The notes beneath the pieces were generated by a model, which saw only the letters and a list, made by a program, of their open reading frames with translations, had not been told where the DNA came from and did no database searches. A stretch of 64,000 nucleotides of DNA from assembly GCA_017643495.1 (NCBI GenBank), contig JAEPNK010000002.1:744001-808000 (forward strand), given 5' to 3'. Below, piece by piece: positions 26,726 through 35,366 of this stretch (position 1 is the stretch's first letter; each line of letters opens with the position of its first letter). The stretch is from Rhizobiaceae bacterium (GTDB lineage: Bacteria > Pseudomonadota > Alphaproteobacteria > Rhizobiales > Rhizobiaceae). The translations under genes and the position numbers were made by a program.

Positions 26726-27703
26726 TTATCCCTTGATACGCATTCCCAGTTCATCAGCCAGGGCACGGAATGTTTCGTATTGGTTCTGGATGAAGCTGTT
26801 TGCATCTTCCGGGCTCATCACATTGATGATCGATCCGCGTTTGGTCATCTGATCAACAAACTTCTCGTCTGACGCAGCCTGGGCCATCCACTCGCCCCAT
26901 TTTGCAGCAACATCATCGGGAAGGTCATCCGGCCCGGCAATACCGGTCCAGCCAACAAGCTTCTCAAGGTTTGGCTTGCCGACATCAGCAGAAGTTGGGG
27001 CATCAAACCCCGGCACCGGCTCTGCAGTAGTCACAAGCAGCGGCTTGATCTGTCCGTTCGCAACGAAGCTGGCAAGCGCTGACGAGTTGGTGCAAAGGAA
27101 AGTCGCCGTACCGTTCAAAACAGCAGTGGTTGCAGCGCCACCGCCCTTTTGCGGGATATGGGTTACCTGGCCAAGCGGGTCTTCGATGCCGAATTCCTTC
27201 AGCACCATTACCGAGGCAAGCTGCGGCAGGGAGCCAACACCGGAAGACGCGAAGGTCACTCCACCCTCTTTTGCCTTGGCAATCAGGTCGTCCATGGATT
27301 CAATGCCGGAATTCGGCGCTACCGCACAGGCAACCGGATTGATTTCATAGACGGTTACAAAGCGGAAATCGTCAAGCGTGTAAGGCAGCGTTTCTTTCAT
27401 CGCAGGATTGACCGAGTGGGAGCCCACGCGTGCGAAAAGCATTGTGTAACCATCAGGCTTTGCGTTTTGCACGGTGACGGAACCGGTAGCACCACCGGCA
27501 CCGGTTACATTTGCCATGACCAGCGCCTTGCCAACAGCCTTGCCAAGAGGTTCGGCTATCGTACGTGCAGAAATGTCCGTGGCACCACCAGCACCATATG
27601 GGATAACCATGTTGATCGGACGTTCAGGATATTCAGCAAGGGCTGCGGTTGCAGACAATGCAATGCCGGCTGCGCCAAGCAGTCCGATTAGTTTGGATTT
27701 CAT
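26726..27703 (-). CDS. tctC: Tripartite tricarboxylate transporter binding protein, TctC/Bug family
   Basis: Periplasmic receptor (325 aa). MKSKLIGLLGAAGIALSATA plus ALA is a signal peptide; the mature protein opens EYPERPINMVIPYGAGGATD, the Bug-family signature, and continues GKALVMANVTGAGGATGSV and GGGAATTAVLNGTATF, all of which line the ligand pocket. ATG at 27703 preceded by GGGAGGAAAAC. Divergent from a LysR gene, whose product probably controls it. Ligands of the family are mostly di- and tricarboxylates but vary; not assignable here. Confidence 0.93.
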   Translation of the reverse strand: MKSKLIGLLGAAGIALSATAALAEYPERPINMVIPYGAGGATDISARTIAEPLGKAVGKALVMANVTGAGGATGSVTVQNAKPDGYTMLFARVGSHSVNPAMKETLPYTLDDFRFVTVYEINPVACAVAPNSGIESMDDLIAKAKEGGVTFASSGVGSLPQLASVMVLKEFGIEDPLGQVTHIPQKGGGAATTAVLNGTATFLCTNSSALASFVANGQIKPLLVTTAEPVPGFDAPTSADVGKPNLEKLVGWTGIAGPDDLPDDVAAKWGEWMAQAASDEKFVDQMTKRGSIINVMSPEDANSFIQNQYETFRALADELGMRIKG

Positions 27704-27854
27704 GATTTTGTTTTCCTCCCTGTAACTCGATACCATCACGCTTAAATGCGTAAATATCTCTCCTTGACAATTTGTATTATTAAGACAAACTTTGAAAAAG
27801 CAATATATTCTTACATCTTTTGTTGATTTTTCTTACAGTTAAGGATCGCCCGCA
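27704..27854. promoter_or_regulatory. Divergent tctC / lysR control region
   Basis: AT-rich 151-nt region. TTTGT-N9-ACAAA (27770-27788 region, containing a T-N11-A element typical of LysR boxes) lies between a plus-strand TTGACA (27764-27769) and minus-strand promoter-like elements TTGCTT ... AATAAT. This arrangement suits a LysR protein bound between two divergent promoters. Placement of exact -10 boxes is uncertain. Confidence 0.4.
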
Positions 27855-28769
27855 TTGTCGATACGAATGTTGAGAACCCTGGTTGCGGTGGATGAACACC
27901 AGACCTTCTCTGCGGCTGCCGATGCGATCTGCGTAACCCATGCTGCGGTCAGTCAACAAATGCGCACACTCGAAGCCGAGATGCAGGTTCCCCTGTTCGA
28001 CCGCACCAAGCGCACACCCGAACTGACCCCGACCGGCCGGGCCATTGTTGCCAAGGCCCGTGAGGTCTTGAGGGCCTATGACAACATCGTCCCTTCTGTA
28101 GTTGGCGACGAGGGGTTGCATGGCGAAATCGTGCTGGGAACTGTACCAACCTCCCTTACCGGACTTGCGCCGCTTGCCATATCCATACTCAAGCAGAAGT
28201 TTGGCGGCCTGCATGTTCGGCTGCAACCCAACCTTACCTCAACACTCGTCCTTCAGATTGAACGTGGCGGAGTGGAGGCCGCGATTGTTTCGCGCCCGGC
28301 TACGCTGCCCAACGGGGTCGGCTTTCTTGAAGTTGTGGAAGAGCCTCTCGAACTGCTCACTTCGATGGAAGTCGAGGCAGATGATGTAATTGAACTGCTG
28401 CGAACCCAGCCCTTTATCCGTTTCAGCCGGAATGCCGTAGTCGGAAACACGATTGAAACATGGCTGCAATCCAGAAACATCAAGGTCAGCGAAACCATGG
28501 AACTGGAAGGCCTTGAAGCGATCTCCAGCATGGTGCTGGCCAATCTCGGCATTTCCATTGTCCCACGCCCTTCTGTCAAAACCTGCAACCCGCTGCCACT
28601 CAGGCACATGGAACTGCCAGCGGACGCTCCGGTCAGACAACTCGGTCTGGCCTATGACCGAAACAGTCCGAGAAAGCGCCTGATAGAGGAAATACACCAG
28701 GCGCTGGTCGAATCTGTTGCCCGTGGCGTCTTTCACCCTCCCAGCACCTCCGAAAAAGACAACTCATGA
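27855..28769 (+). CDS. LysR-family transcriptional regulator
   Basis: LTTR (304 aa): N-terminal helix-turn-helix (MLRTLVAVDEHQTFSAAADA, THAAVSQQMRTLEAEMQVPL) and C-terminal LysR substrate-binding fold starting near residue 90 (LHGEIVLGTVPTSLTGLAPL). First of four tightly packed genes with the TSUP exporter (4-nt overlap), an enolase-superfamily enzyme and a GST, and divergent from tctC. Likely senses the substrate or an intermediate of that pathway and controls both operons. Confidence 0.92.
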   Translation: MSIRMLRTLVAVDEHQTFSAAADAICVTHAAVSQQMRTLEAEMQVPLFDRTKRTPELTPTGRAIVAKAREVLRAYDNIVPSVVGDEGLHGEIVLGTVPTSLTGLAPLAISILKQKFGGLHVRLQPNLTSTLVLQIERGGVEAAIVSRPATLPNGVGFLEVVEEPLELLTSMEVEADDVIELLRTQPFIRFSRNAVVGNTIETWLQSRNIKVSETMELEGLEAISSMVLANLGISIVPRPSVKTCNPLPLRHMELPADAPVRQLGLAYDRNSPRKRLIEEIHQALVESVARGVFHPPSTSEKDNS

Positions 28770-29509
28770 CAGGTAAAGAAGTGTTTTTCCTTCTGCTTGG
28801 CGCTTCCGCCGGCGGTTTCATCAACGGGCTTGCCGGATTTGGCACGGCTCTTTTTGCCCTTGGCTTCTTTCTGACGGTAATGACGCCGGTTCAGGCAGTA
28901 TCACTCGTCATTTTGCTGGCCATTGTAAGCGGCCTTCAAGGAGCGTGGATTGTGCGGCATTCAATCGCTGACAACCCGGCACGGCTTATGCGGTTTCTGT
29001 TGCCGGCCCTTGTCGGCATTCCGATCGGCATCACCACCCTGACTTATATCGATGCAAAACAACTGAAGCTGGTCATTGCCATCTTTCTGCTTGTCTACGG
29101 CGCCTATTTCACATTCAAGAGCAACCTGCCGAGCATTGACCGGCGAACGCCACTGGTTGATGCAGTGGTCGGGTTTGCCGGTGGTCTTTTGGGGGGGATG
29201 GCGTCCCTTTCCGGTGCCTTGCCTACCATGTGGTGCTCCATGCGAACCTGGACGAAAGGCGAAACACGTGCGGTGCTCCAGCCCTTCAACATTGCCGTGC
29301 TGGCAGTAACCGCTGCCATGCTTGCCTTTCGCGGTGTGTATACACAAACCACCCTGCTCTATTTTGCAATCGCCCTGCCCGCCAGCATGATCGCCGCACA
29401 AGTCGGCATCACCATTTTCAAACGGCTGACCGACCAGCAGTTCCGGCGAATGCTGATCGCAATGACCTTCATCGCCGGGACCATCCTCCTGTTGCGTGAA
29501 CTATTGTGA
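28766..29509 (+). CDS. TSUP-family (TauE/SafE) membrane transporter
   Basis: Eight-span integral membrane protein (247 aa) of the sulfite exporter TauE/SafE family. Two glycine-rich repeats are seen: GASAGGFINGLAGFGTALFA near the N-terminus and VGFAGGLLGGMASLSGALPT in the second half, the family duplication. Relatives export sulfite, sulfoacetate or other organosulfur anions during organosulfonate degradation, but many have other roles. Cotranscribed with LysR and enolase-superfamily genes (4-nt overlap with the former, 13 nt from the latter). Direction and ligand of transport are inference. Confidence 0.88.
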   Translation: MTGKEVFFLLLGASAGGFINGLAGFGTALFALGFFLTVMTPVQAVSLVILLAIVSGLQGAWIVRHSIADNPARLMRFLLPALVGIPIGITTLTYIDAKQLKLVIAIFLLVYGAYFTFKSNLPSIDRRTPLVDAVVGFAGGLLGGMASLSGALPTMWCSMRTWTKGETRAVLQPFNIAVLAVTAAMLAFRGVYTQTTLLYFAIALPASMIAAQVGITIFKRLTDQQFRRMLIAMTFIAGTILLLRELL

Positions 29510-29522
29510 AGAAGTGACTGTT

Positions 29523-30659
29523 ATGAAAATCGACTTTTTGGAAGTCTCCGCCTATCGCATTCCCGTGAAAAAACCGGTCGCCACATCCTTTGGTGTGATG
29601 CGGGACCGCCCTGCCGTTTTCGTCAAGCTCGTTGCCGATGACGGCAGTTTTGGCTGGGGCGAGATTTTCGCGAACTGGCCTGCTGCGGGCGCAGAGCACC
29701 GCGCCCGGCTCCTGGTTATGGACATTGCCGATATCCTGTTTGAAATTGACGGGGAAACACCGGAGAGTTTCTGGCAAGAACTGGATGCGAAAACCCGCAT
29801 TAGGGCTGTCCAATGTGGAGAAATCGGCCCCTTCGACCAGGTCATTGCCGGGCTTGATACGGCGATAAACGACATTGCTGCACGCAAGGCCGGCCTGCCC
29901 ATGGCAAAATACCTGAATGGTGAAAATGCCCGCCGGTCTGTTCCGGTCTATGCAAGTGGCATAGCCGCATATGCTGCCGATGAAGAAGTGGCACGCGCGC
30001 GGGCTGAGGGCATACGAAACTTCAAGTTGAAAGTCGGTTTCGATACCGATTCCGACCTTGCAACACTTGGCAGGATCTCTACCGGCCTGTTGGAGGGCGA
30101 ACGGCTCTTTACTGATGCAAACCAGGCATGGGATGTGACACAGGCTGCCGATTTTCTGGCAAAAGCAGAGGCCTTCGGCCTTGGATGGATTGAAGAACCG
30201 ATCCCCGCCCGCAGCAAGCTGGAAGACTGGAAGATACTCGCCAGCAAGACGGAAATACCGATCGCTGCCGGTGAAAACATGGTTGGAGACACTGTGTTCG
30301 ACGAGGCAATCGCCTCGGGAGTGTTTTCATACCTGCAACCCGATGTCGCAAAATGGGGTGGCATATCGCGTTGTTATGCAACCGCCCGCAAGACACTGGA
30401 TGCAGGGCGTATCTATTGCCCGCATTTTCTGGGCGGGGGTATCGGGCTGATCGCCTCTGCACACCTGCTGGCAGCGACCGGTGGTGACGGTTTGCTTGAG
30501 GTGGATATCAACCCCAACCAGCTGAGGGATGCGTTTCTTGATGGTGAGATGGTCAATGGTGAATGGCAATTGCCGGAAACACCGGGCCTGGGCATTGAAC
30601 AACTGCCTGAAGAAATCAGCGAGTTCCAGACCCTGACCCTAAGCCGGACACGAAACTGA
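29523..30659 (+). CDS. Mandelate racemase subgroup enzyme (enolase superfamily)
   Basis: Enolase-superfamily enzyme (378 aa) abstracting the alpha-proton of a carboxylate. N-terminal capping domain (residues 1-130) and C-terminal barrel. Mandelate-racemase-type catalytic set: Lys-x-Lys at 168/170 (NFKLKVGF), metal ligands D198 (TDANQAW), E224 (IEEPIP) and E251 (AAGENM), and an Asp-His dyad D274 (QPDVAKWGG) / H301 (CPHFLGGG). That combination fits racemases and acid-sugar dehydratases rather than muconate cycloisomerase. Start at 29523 gives the standard N-terminus; the frame opens at 29496 inside the exporter gene. Substrate unknown. Confidence 0.88.
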   Translation: MKIDFLEVSAYRIPVKKPVATSFGVMRDRPAVFVKLVADDGSFGWGEIFANWPAAGAEHRARLLVMDIADILFEIDGETPESFWQELDAKTRIRAVQCGEIGPFDQVIAGLDTAINDIAARKAGLPMAKYLNGENARRSVPVYASGIAAYAADEEVARARAEGIRNFKLKVGFDTDSDLATLGRISTGLLEGERLFTDANQAWDVTQAADFLAKAEAFGLGWIEEPIPARSKLEDWKILASKTEIPIAAGENMVGDTVFDEAIASGVFSYLQPDVAKWGGISRCYATARKTLDAGRIYCPHFLGGGIGLIASAHLLAATGGDGLLEVDINPNQLRDAFLDGEMVNGEWQLPETPGLGIEQLPEEISEFQTLTLSRTRN

Positions 30660-30682
30660 AATCCTGGAAAAGGAACCTGCCT

Positions 30683-31300
30683 GTGTACAAACTGTATTAT
30701 TTCAGAGGCGCTTCGCCACTTGCGGTGCATGTACTGCTCGAGGAGCTTGGTGTGGATTACTCACTCGAGGAAATATCCATGCCCGACGGAGAACACGAGT
30801 CCCCCCGCTATCTAGCCATCAATCCGAAAGGACGATTGCCTGCACTGGAAACACCAAAGGGTATTTTGACAGAAAACCTTGCGATCCTGGCCTATCTTGC
30901 CGAAACCCATCGCAAGCCAGACCTCTTCATTGAGGATCCGTTCGAGTTTGCACAAGCGCAGGCACTCAACTCCTATTTTGCATCAACCCTGCACATTGCC
31001 TATGCCCATGGCAGGCGGGGCAAGCGATGGTCGGATGATCCGGCCGTTATCGAAGGCATGAAAGTGAAGGTTGCTGAAAACCTCAAAGCGGGTGCGGAAC
31101 TGATCGAAAACCATCTGCTACGCGGCCCATGGGCGATGGGTGAACGCTATACGTTCTGTGACCCCTATCTCTACATGGCCGAACGCTGGATTGACACGGC
31201 AGAGATCGATCTTTCTGGATACCCGAAACTTGCCGCGCACAAGGCGACCATGCTTGAACGGCCCGCTGTAAAAGCTGCTCTGCAAAAACAGGAGCTGTAA
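30683..31300 (+). CDS. Glutathione S-transferase
   Basis: Cytosolic GST (205 aa). N-terminal thioredoxin-like domain (MYKLYYFRGASPLAVHVLLE; NPKGRLPALETPKGILTENL with the glutathione-binding E-N sequence) and C-terminal all-helical domain with RGPWAMGERYTFCDPYLYM, the conserved N-capping/hydrophobic staple region. GTG start preceded by AAAAGGAACC. Last gene of the LysR-TSUP-enolase operon; could act as isomerase, dehalogenase or detoxifying step of that pathway. Convergent with the hydratase subunit gene 14 nt away. Confidence 0.9.
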   Translation: MYKLYYFRGASPLAVHVLLEELGVDYSLEEISMPDGEHESPRYLAINPKGRLPALETPKGILTENLAILAYLAETHRKPDLFIEDPFEFAQAQALNSYFASTLHIAYAHGRRGKRWSDDPAVIEGMKVKVAENLKAGAELIENHLLRGPWAMGERYTFCDPYLYMAERWIDTAEIDLSGYPKLAAHKATMLERPAVKAALQKQEL

Positions 31301-31314
31301 AGCAATCAGGAGGC

Positions 31315-31980
31315 TTAGATCACCTCGTCTGAGCGGTTGTCTGTTTCACCATAGCGTTTGAGCGTCGCCGGTTTGGTACCCTCATAGACCCGGTCGATGT
31401 TTTCGGCAATCTTGGCGTTCTCGCGTTCGAAGAGGCACTCTCCCTTGAGGTTCGACGCGACAATGAACGGACCCATCTTCTTGCAACGGATGACCCACAT
31501 GGCTTGGGCCAGACCGAGTTCATCCACCCAGTGCACCGCCTCTACATTCTCGATACCGCGGCCAAGCAGTGCACCGGTACCGTAGCCAACCGTGGAGAGA
31601 TAAACAGCCCCGTTCGGCACGAAATAGCTTTTGTAATCCTTGGAAGACATGCCCCCCTTGCCAATAATCAGCTTTGCCCCGGATTTTGCCATCCACTCCG
31701 GCAGCCATTTGGCAAAACGGAACGATGCAGTGGCCGTAACGGCACCCATTTCATAAGTGCCGTCTTCGTTGATGCGGGCAGCCGGTGAGCAATGAAAGTT
31801 TGCGGCACTCTGCGAAGGCAGTTCCATTGGAATGTTCGCCTGCTTTTCGAGTGCGCGCATGTAGACACCCTCACGGGCCGTGTACATCAGCCCGTCGAGA
31901 TAAACGATATCGCCAAGCCGCAACGCGGCAATGTCCTCGTCAGTGGGTGTCGTGGAAAGCGTGATCTGGCGCGGCTTCAT
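31315..31980 (-). CDS. Class I fumarase/tartrate dehydratase-type hydratase, beta subunit
   Basis: C-terminal (beta) component (221 aa) of a two-subunit, oxygen-labile Fe-S hydro-lyase. Fumerase_C features: DIVYLDGLMYTAREGVYMRA, HCSPAARINEDG, and LIIGKGGMSSKDYK. In single-chain class I fumarases this domain is fused to the alpha part; here, as in L-tartrate dehydratase TtdAB, they are separate genes linked by a 4-nt ATGA overlap. Substrate may be fumarate, tartrate or mesaconate. ATG at 31980; the earlier in-frame start at 32007 would lie within the alpha gene. Confidence 0.9.
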   Translation of the reverse strand: MKPRQITLSTTPTDEDIAALRLGDIVYLDGLMYTAREGVYMRALEKQANIPMELPSQSAANFHCSPAARINEDGTYEMGAVTATASFRFAKWLPEWMAKSGAKLIIGKGGMSSKDYKSYFVPNGAVYLSTVGYGTGALLGRGIENVEAVHWVDELGLAQAMWVIRCKKMGPFIVASNLKGECLFERENAKIAENIDRVYEGTKPATLKRYGETDNRSDEVI

Positions 31981-32933
31981 TCTGCAGCCTCCCGGGCGTT
32001 TTCCCATTCAACGGTTTCCCGGCGCTGGTAATCCGTAAACCAGTCCGGATCGGTGCGGTGCTCAACACGGCCATCCCCATGAATTCTGGCAACAGCACGC
32101 CGCGAGGAAAGGCAGAAGGCATGCACAGACATGGGAAGTCCGCCGGTATGGCAGTAACCAACCTCGATATTGCAGTCGATGACCATGTTCTTGCCGACAA
32201 ACCCCATCGCCCCCATACCGATGGAGTTGCCCAGTTCTTTCAGTTCGTCTTCAAGTTCGGCGATTTTGGGATCGGAATTCCGGCTGCCCACGATGCGCAA
32301 CACCGAGGCGCGCTTGCCGAGGGTCATGCAGATATCCTTTGATCCACCGAGGCCAATCCCGATGATCGCCGGTTGGCAGGAAAGACCTCGCTTGCCGAAT
32401 GCCATGAGGCTGTCGAGATAAAAACGCTTCACGCCCTCAATGCCGTCGGACGGAAAGAGCATCCGGTAATCGGTTCCGAAAAGGCCGCCCTTGTGAACGG
32501 TTATGAGATCAATCCATTCGCCGCCCGGTTCGTAGCCGTATTCTATTTCCGGGGCACCTATACCGATATTGTTGTTGTGGTCGGTCCGCCAGAGTGGATG
32601 AACCCGGTTGGGCCGAAGCGGAACGCCATTGGTGGCACTTGCCGTTGCCCTTCGCAACGCAGCCTCCAGAGCAATCGGGCCGCCCTCAATCTGCGTTTCA
32701 TTACCCATTTTGACGAACCATCGGGGAACCCCTGTGTCCCCGCACATGGCCCGGCGGTCTTCTTTCGCCGCTTCGTAATTTTCGAGCATTGCTTCCAAGA
32801 CGAAAGAGGAAAGGTCTCCTTCTTCCGTATTTGCAGCCTCTTTCAGCCCGCCAAGATAATCCTCGGGTATTTCGATTGCCGCCTTGTCCATCAGTGTTTC
32901 GGCGGTTTTCTGTATCAGGTCTATGGAGATCAT
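31977..32933 (-). CDS. Class I fumarase/tartrate dehydratase-type hydratase, alpha subunit
   Basis: Alpha component (318 aa) carrying the [4Fe-4S] cluster. Cys ligands are visible in RRAMCGDTGVPRWFV (near residue 65), RGLSCQPAIIGIGLGG (near 185) and VGYCHTGGLPM (near 275). NNIGIGAPEIEYGYEPG and the KGGLFGTDYRMLFPSDG segment match the fumarase alpha fold. Overlaps the flavoprotein gene upstream by 4 nt and the beta gene downstream by 4 nt, so the hydratase is made with the Sdh/Frd-like complex. The enzyme would interconvert an unsaturated and a hydroxy dicarboxylate. Confidence 0.9.
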   Translation of the reverse strand: MISIDLIQKTAETLMDKAAIEIPEDYLGGLKEAANTEEGDLSSFVLEAMLENYEAAKEDRRAMCGDTGVPRWFVKMGNETQIEGGPIALEAALRRATASATNGVPLRPNRVHPLWRTDHNNNIGIGAPEIEYGYEPGGEWIDLITVHKGGLFGTDYRMLFPSDGIEGVKRFYLDSLMAFGKRGLSCQPAIIGIGLGGSKDICMTLGKRASVLRIVGSRNSDPKIAELEDELKELGNSIGMGAMGFVGKNMVIDCNIEVGYCHTGGLPMSVHAFCLSSRRAVARIHGDGRVEHRTDPDWFTDYQRRETVEWENAREAAE

Positions 32934-34693
32934 TCTGCAGCCACCAGTGTTTCGGGTTCATCTTTCGGAAGAATGGTTTCGCCCGGTTTTACAATAGTAA
33001 ACTGTACAGGTTCCCGGGTCACTTCAACCCCGTCCCCTGTCTGCCTTGCCTGCGTGAAATAGCTGTCAGCCATGTCACCAGCATCGGGGAAATCCTCCCG
33101 GTAATGCGCACCACGGGAATTTTCGCGTGCCATGCCTGCTTGCGCAATAACCTGCGACACATCACAAAGAGAACGCAGATTGAGCCAGTCATGCCAGGTC
33201 AGGTTGAATGCCAGATTGTCACCGGACACACCGGTTTCCATCAGTCTGTCGGAAATATCCGCGATCTTGGCCAGACCGCGATTCATGCCGGTTGCCGTAC
33301 GCATCACACCGACATCCTCCCACATTGCTTCCTGGAGTTCCTTGCGCAGCGGCAGCACCAGTCCCGGTTCCCTGGAAAACGGATGAACAGCCCTGCTGAT
33401 CTCCGAAGCCAGAACGGTTTCATCCGGTTCCCGCAAACTGGCCATGTTGCGAATGTCGGCCCCCATGATGTCGCCTGCAATACCGCCATAAACAGTTGAA
33501 TTGGCAACTCCATTGCCACCCAGACGGTTGGAACCGTGCGCGCCCCCCGCATCCTCTCCGGCAACATACAGGCCTTCAAGCGAAGTACGGGTGTCAACAT
33601 CGACAACAACACCGCCCATGAAATAATGGGCCGTCGGCACCACCTCCACCTTGCCCGCCGCAAGGTCAAACCCGCAATCTTCGCAGCGCTTGACCATGCC
33701 CTTGAATTTCTTGCGGACATTGTCGGGGCCAAGATGCCCCATCGAAATGAATACCCCTTCCTGGGTCGGGTCGTTGTTCTTGCGCATTTCCGCAAAAATT
33801 CCCCGGCTCACAACATCACGGGTCGCCCGTTCGCCTTTGTCGTCATAGTCGAACATGAAGCGGTTGCCGGCATGATTGACCAACTGGCCACCGGCGCCGC
33901 GCAACCCCTCTTCAAGCACCGTGCCGGTCATCCGGGTGTGCTCTCCGGCAAGCAGGCCTGTTGGATGAAACTGGACCATTTCCATGTCACGCAAGGGCAA
34001 GCCTGCCCGCAGCGCCATGGCAAGACCGTCCATCGTCTTGTCTCCCGAAGGCGTATGATACTTGTACATGGTCGGCCCGCCGCCAGTCGCCATCAGAACC
34101 GTTTTGGCGCGTACAAACCGGAATTTTCCGCTCCGCATGTCAATCATCAACACGCCGGATATCGCCGCGCCATCACGGGAAGGGATCAGCCCGATGGCGC
34201 GATGTTCTTCAAGTTTTTCAACCGGGCGAGCAAGAACCTGTTCCATCAGGCGGTTGATGATCTCAATGCCTGTCAGGTCACCCTTGTGCACGGTACGGTC
34301 TGCGGTCTGCCCGGCAAACGCTTTCTGGTGGAGCGTTCCGTCTTCATTGCGGTCGAAAAAGCAGCCGATCTCGTTTTCAAGCTCGTGGATGCGGACTACT
34401 GCCTCCTTGCACAGGCGCCACGCCATGTCCTGGTTCGGCAACCATTTGCCGCCATTGATCGTGTCCATGAAATGGCGCTCAACGGTATCGCCACCGCCGA
34501 GTGCAACATTGTAGCCGCCCTGCACCATGCGTGTGCAACCGCACTTGCCGATCAGCCCCTTTACGGCAATCGTGATCCTTGTACCTTCGGGGGCCGATTG
34601 CTGTGCATGAAGTGCCGCAAAAAGTCCGGCACCTCCCGTACCAAGGATCAGGATATCTGTATCGTGACGTTCTATTTCGCTGCCTGAAACCAT
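32930..34693 (-). CDS. Succinate dehydrogenase/fumarate reductase flavoprotein homologue lacking the flavinylation His
   Basis: FAD subunit (587 aa) of a complex II-type enzyme. FAD Rossmann motif DILILGTGGAGLFAALHA (13-30), catalytic FHPTG at 241-245, RDVVSR at 291-296 (proton-shuttle Arg), H355 in TAHYFMGG and the FAD-binding HGSNRLGGNGV. Where SdhA and FrdA have the FAD-linking His in S-H-T-x-x-x-Q-G-G, this protein has C53 in GCTRMVQGG, so the flavin is probably held non-covalently. ATG at 34693; the frame is open upstream to 34792 in the membrane-anchor gene. Lies between the anchors and the hydratase in one operon. Confidence 0.92.
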   Translation of the reverse strand: MVSGSEIERHDTDILILGTGGAGLFAALHAQQSAPEGTRITIAVKGLIGKCGCTRMVQGGYNVALGGGDTVERHFMDTINGGKWLPNQDMAWRLCKEAVVRIHELENEIGCFFDRNEDGTLHQKAFAGQTADRTVHKGDLTGIEIINRLMEQVLARPVEKLEEHRAIGLIPSRDGAAISGVLMIDMRSGKFRFVRAKTVLMATGGGPTMYKYHTPSGDKTMDGLAMALRAGLPLRDMEMVQFHPTGLLAGEHTRMTGTVLEEGLRGAGGQLVNHAGNRFMFDYDDKGERATRDVVSRGIFAEMRKNNDPTQEGVFISMGHLGPDNVRKKFKGMVKRCEDCGFDLAAGKVEVVPTAHYFMGGVVVDVDTRTSLEGLYVAGEDAGGAHGSNRLGGNGVANSTVYGGIAGDIMGADIRNMASLREPDETVLASEISRAVHPFSREPGLVLPLRKELQEAMWEDVGVMRTATGMNRGLAKIADISDRLMETGVSGDNLAFNLTWHDWLNLRSLCDVSQVIAQAGMARENSRGAHYREDFPDAGDMADSYFTQARQTGDGVEVTREPVQFTIVKPGETILPKDEPETLVAAE

Positions 34694-34695
34694 GA

Positions 34696-35034
34696 TTACA
34701 CCGCCTGAAGAAAAAACGTGCCTGAAATGAAGAAGGCAATGCCGACCGCGCCCGCCGCCAGTGTTTTTTGTGGAGCACTCCAAGGCAACCATTCCAGTGC
34801 CATCAGCCTGAGGCCGCCAAACATGTGAACCGCAAGCAGGAAGACAAGGCCGAACTCCGCCAGCTTGACAATCACCAGATCCGTAATTGCAATGAAGGCA
34901 TCAAACTGGGCGGCATCCGTAATGGCCAGCGCCAGCATCCAGAAATGCACGGGCAGAAACAGTGCAAGCCCGATCCCGGACCACCGGTGCAGCATGTAGG
35001 CCAGCCACAGGGGGTGGGTTCGCTCCGGCCGCAT
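34696..35034 (-). CDS. Complex II-type membrane anchor subunit (SdhD/FrdD-like)
   Basis: Three-span membrane anchor (112 aa) of the Sdh/Frd-like complex. MLHRWSGIGLALFLPVHFWM carries the H-R-x-S-G quinone/heme motif of SdhC-type anchors and LLAVHMFGGLRLMALEW the second conserved His-Gly-x-R region. The ATG shares a base with the stop of the preceding anchor gene and its stop is 2 nt from the flavoprotein start. Which of the two anchors corresponds to C or D is arbitrary. Confidence 0.82.
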   Translation of the reverse strand: MRPERTHPLWLAYMLHRWSGIGLALFLPVHFWMLALAITDAAQFDAFIAITDLVIVKLAEFGLVFLLAVHMFGGLRLMALEWLPWSAPQKTLAAGAVGIAFFISGTFFLQAV

Positions 35035-35366
35035 CAAAGCAGCGTTACGGCCATGACTGCCCGCCCTCCCAATGCCAGCAAAGCCGCGCAGATCAGGGCT
35101 GCCACTGCATTCAGCAAGCCCCCCTTCAATCCTGACCACTCGTGCAGAATGGTTCGCAACCCGATCGAGGCATGGATTGATACGGCAAACACGAATGTAC
35201 CGTAAAACAGGAACCAGAACACAGAACCCTGTGTGCGGCCAAGTATTTCAGCCGCGCTGAGCCCGCCCTGGACTGCATATATCATGACCGCGATGTGACC
35301 GAAGACAAGTGGCGCCATGAGTAACGCTGTCAGGCGTTGTGCCATGTACAGACGGAATTCCAGCAT
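35034..35366 (-). CDS. Complex II-type membrane anchor subunit (SdhC/FrdC-like)
   Basis: Three-span hydrophobic protein (110 aa). MAQRLTALLMAPLVFGHIAV and SIHASIGLRTILHEW show the spaced His residues that ligate heme b or bind quinone in complex II anchors. Overlaps the iron-sulfur gene (stop/start share a base) and the next anchor gene the same way. Weak conservation is normal; the operon position supports the assignment. Confidence 0.82.
   Translation of the reverse strand: MLEFRLYMAQRLTALLMAPLVFGHIAVMIYAVQGGLSAAEILGRTQGSVFWFLFYGTFVFAVSIHASIGLRTILHEWSGLKGGLLNAVAALICAALLALGGRAVMAVTLL

Noticed and set aside
33536..34687. Long plus-strand open frame (383 codons) inside the Sdh/Frd flavoprotein gene
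   Set aside because: Antisense to a conserved gene, no ribosome site, no domain features.
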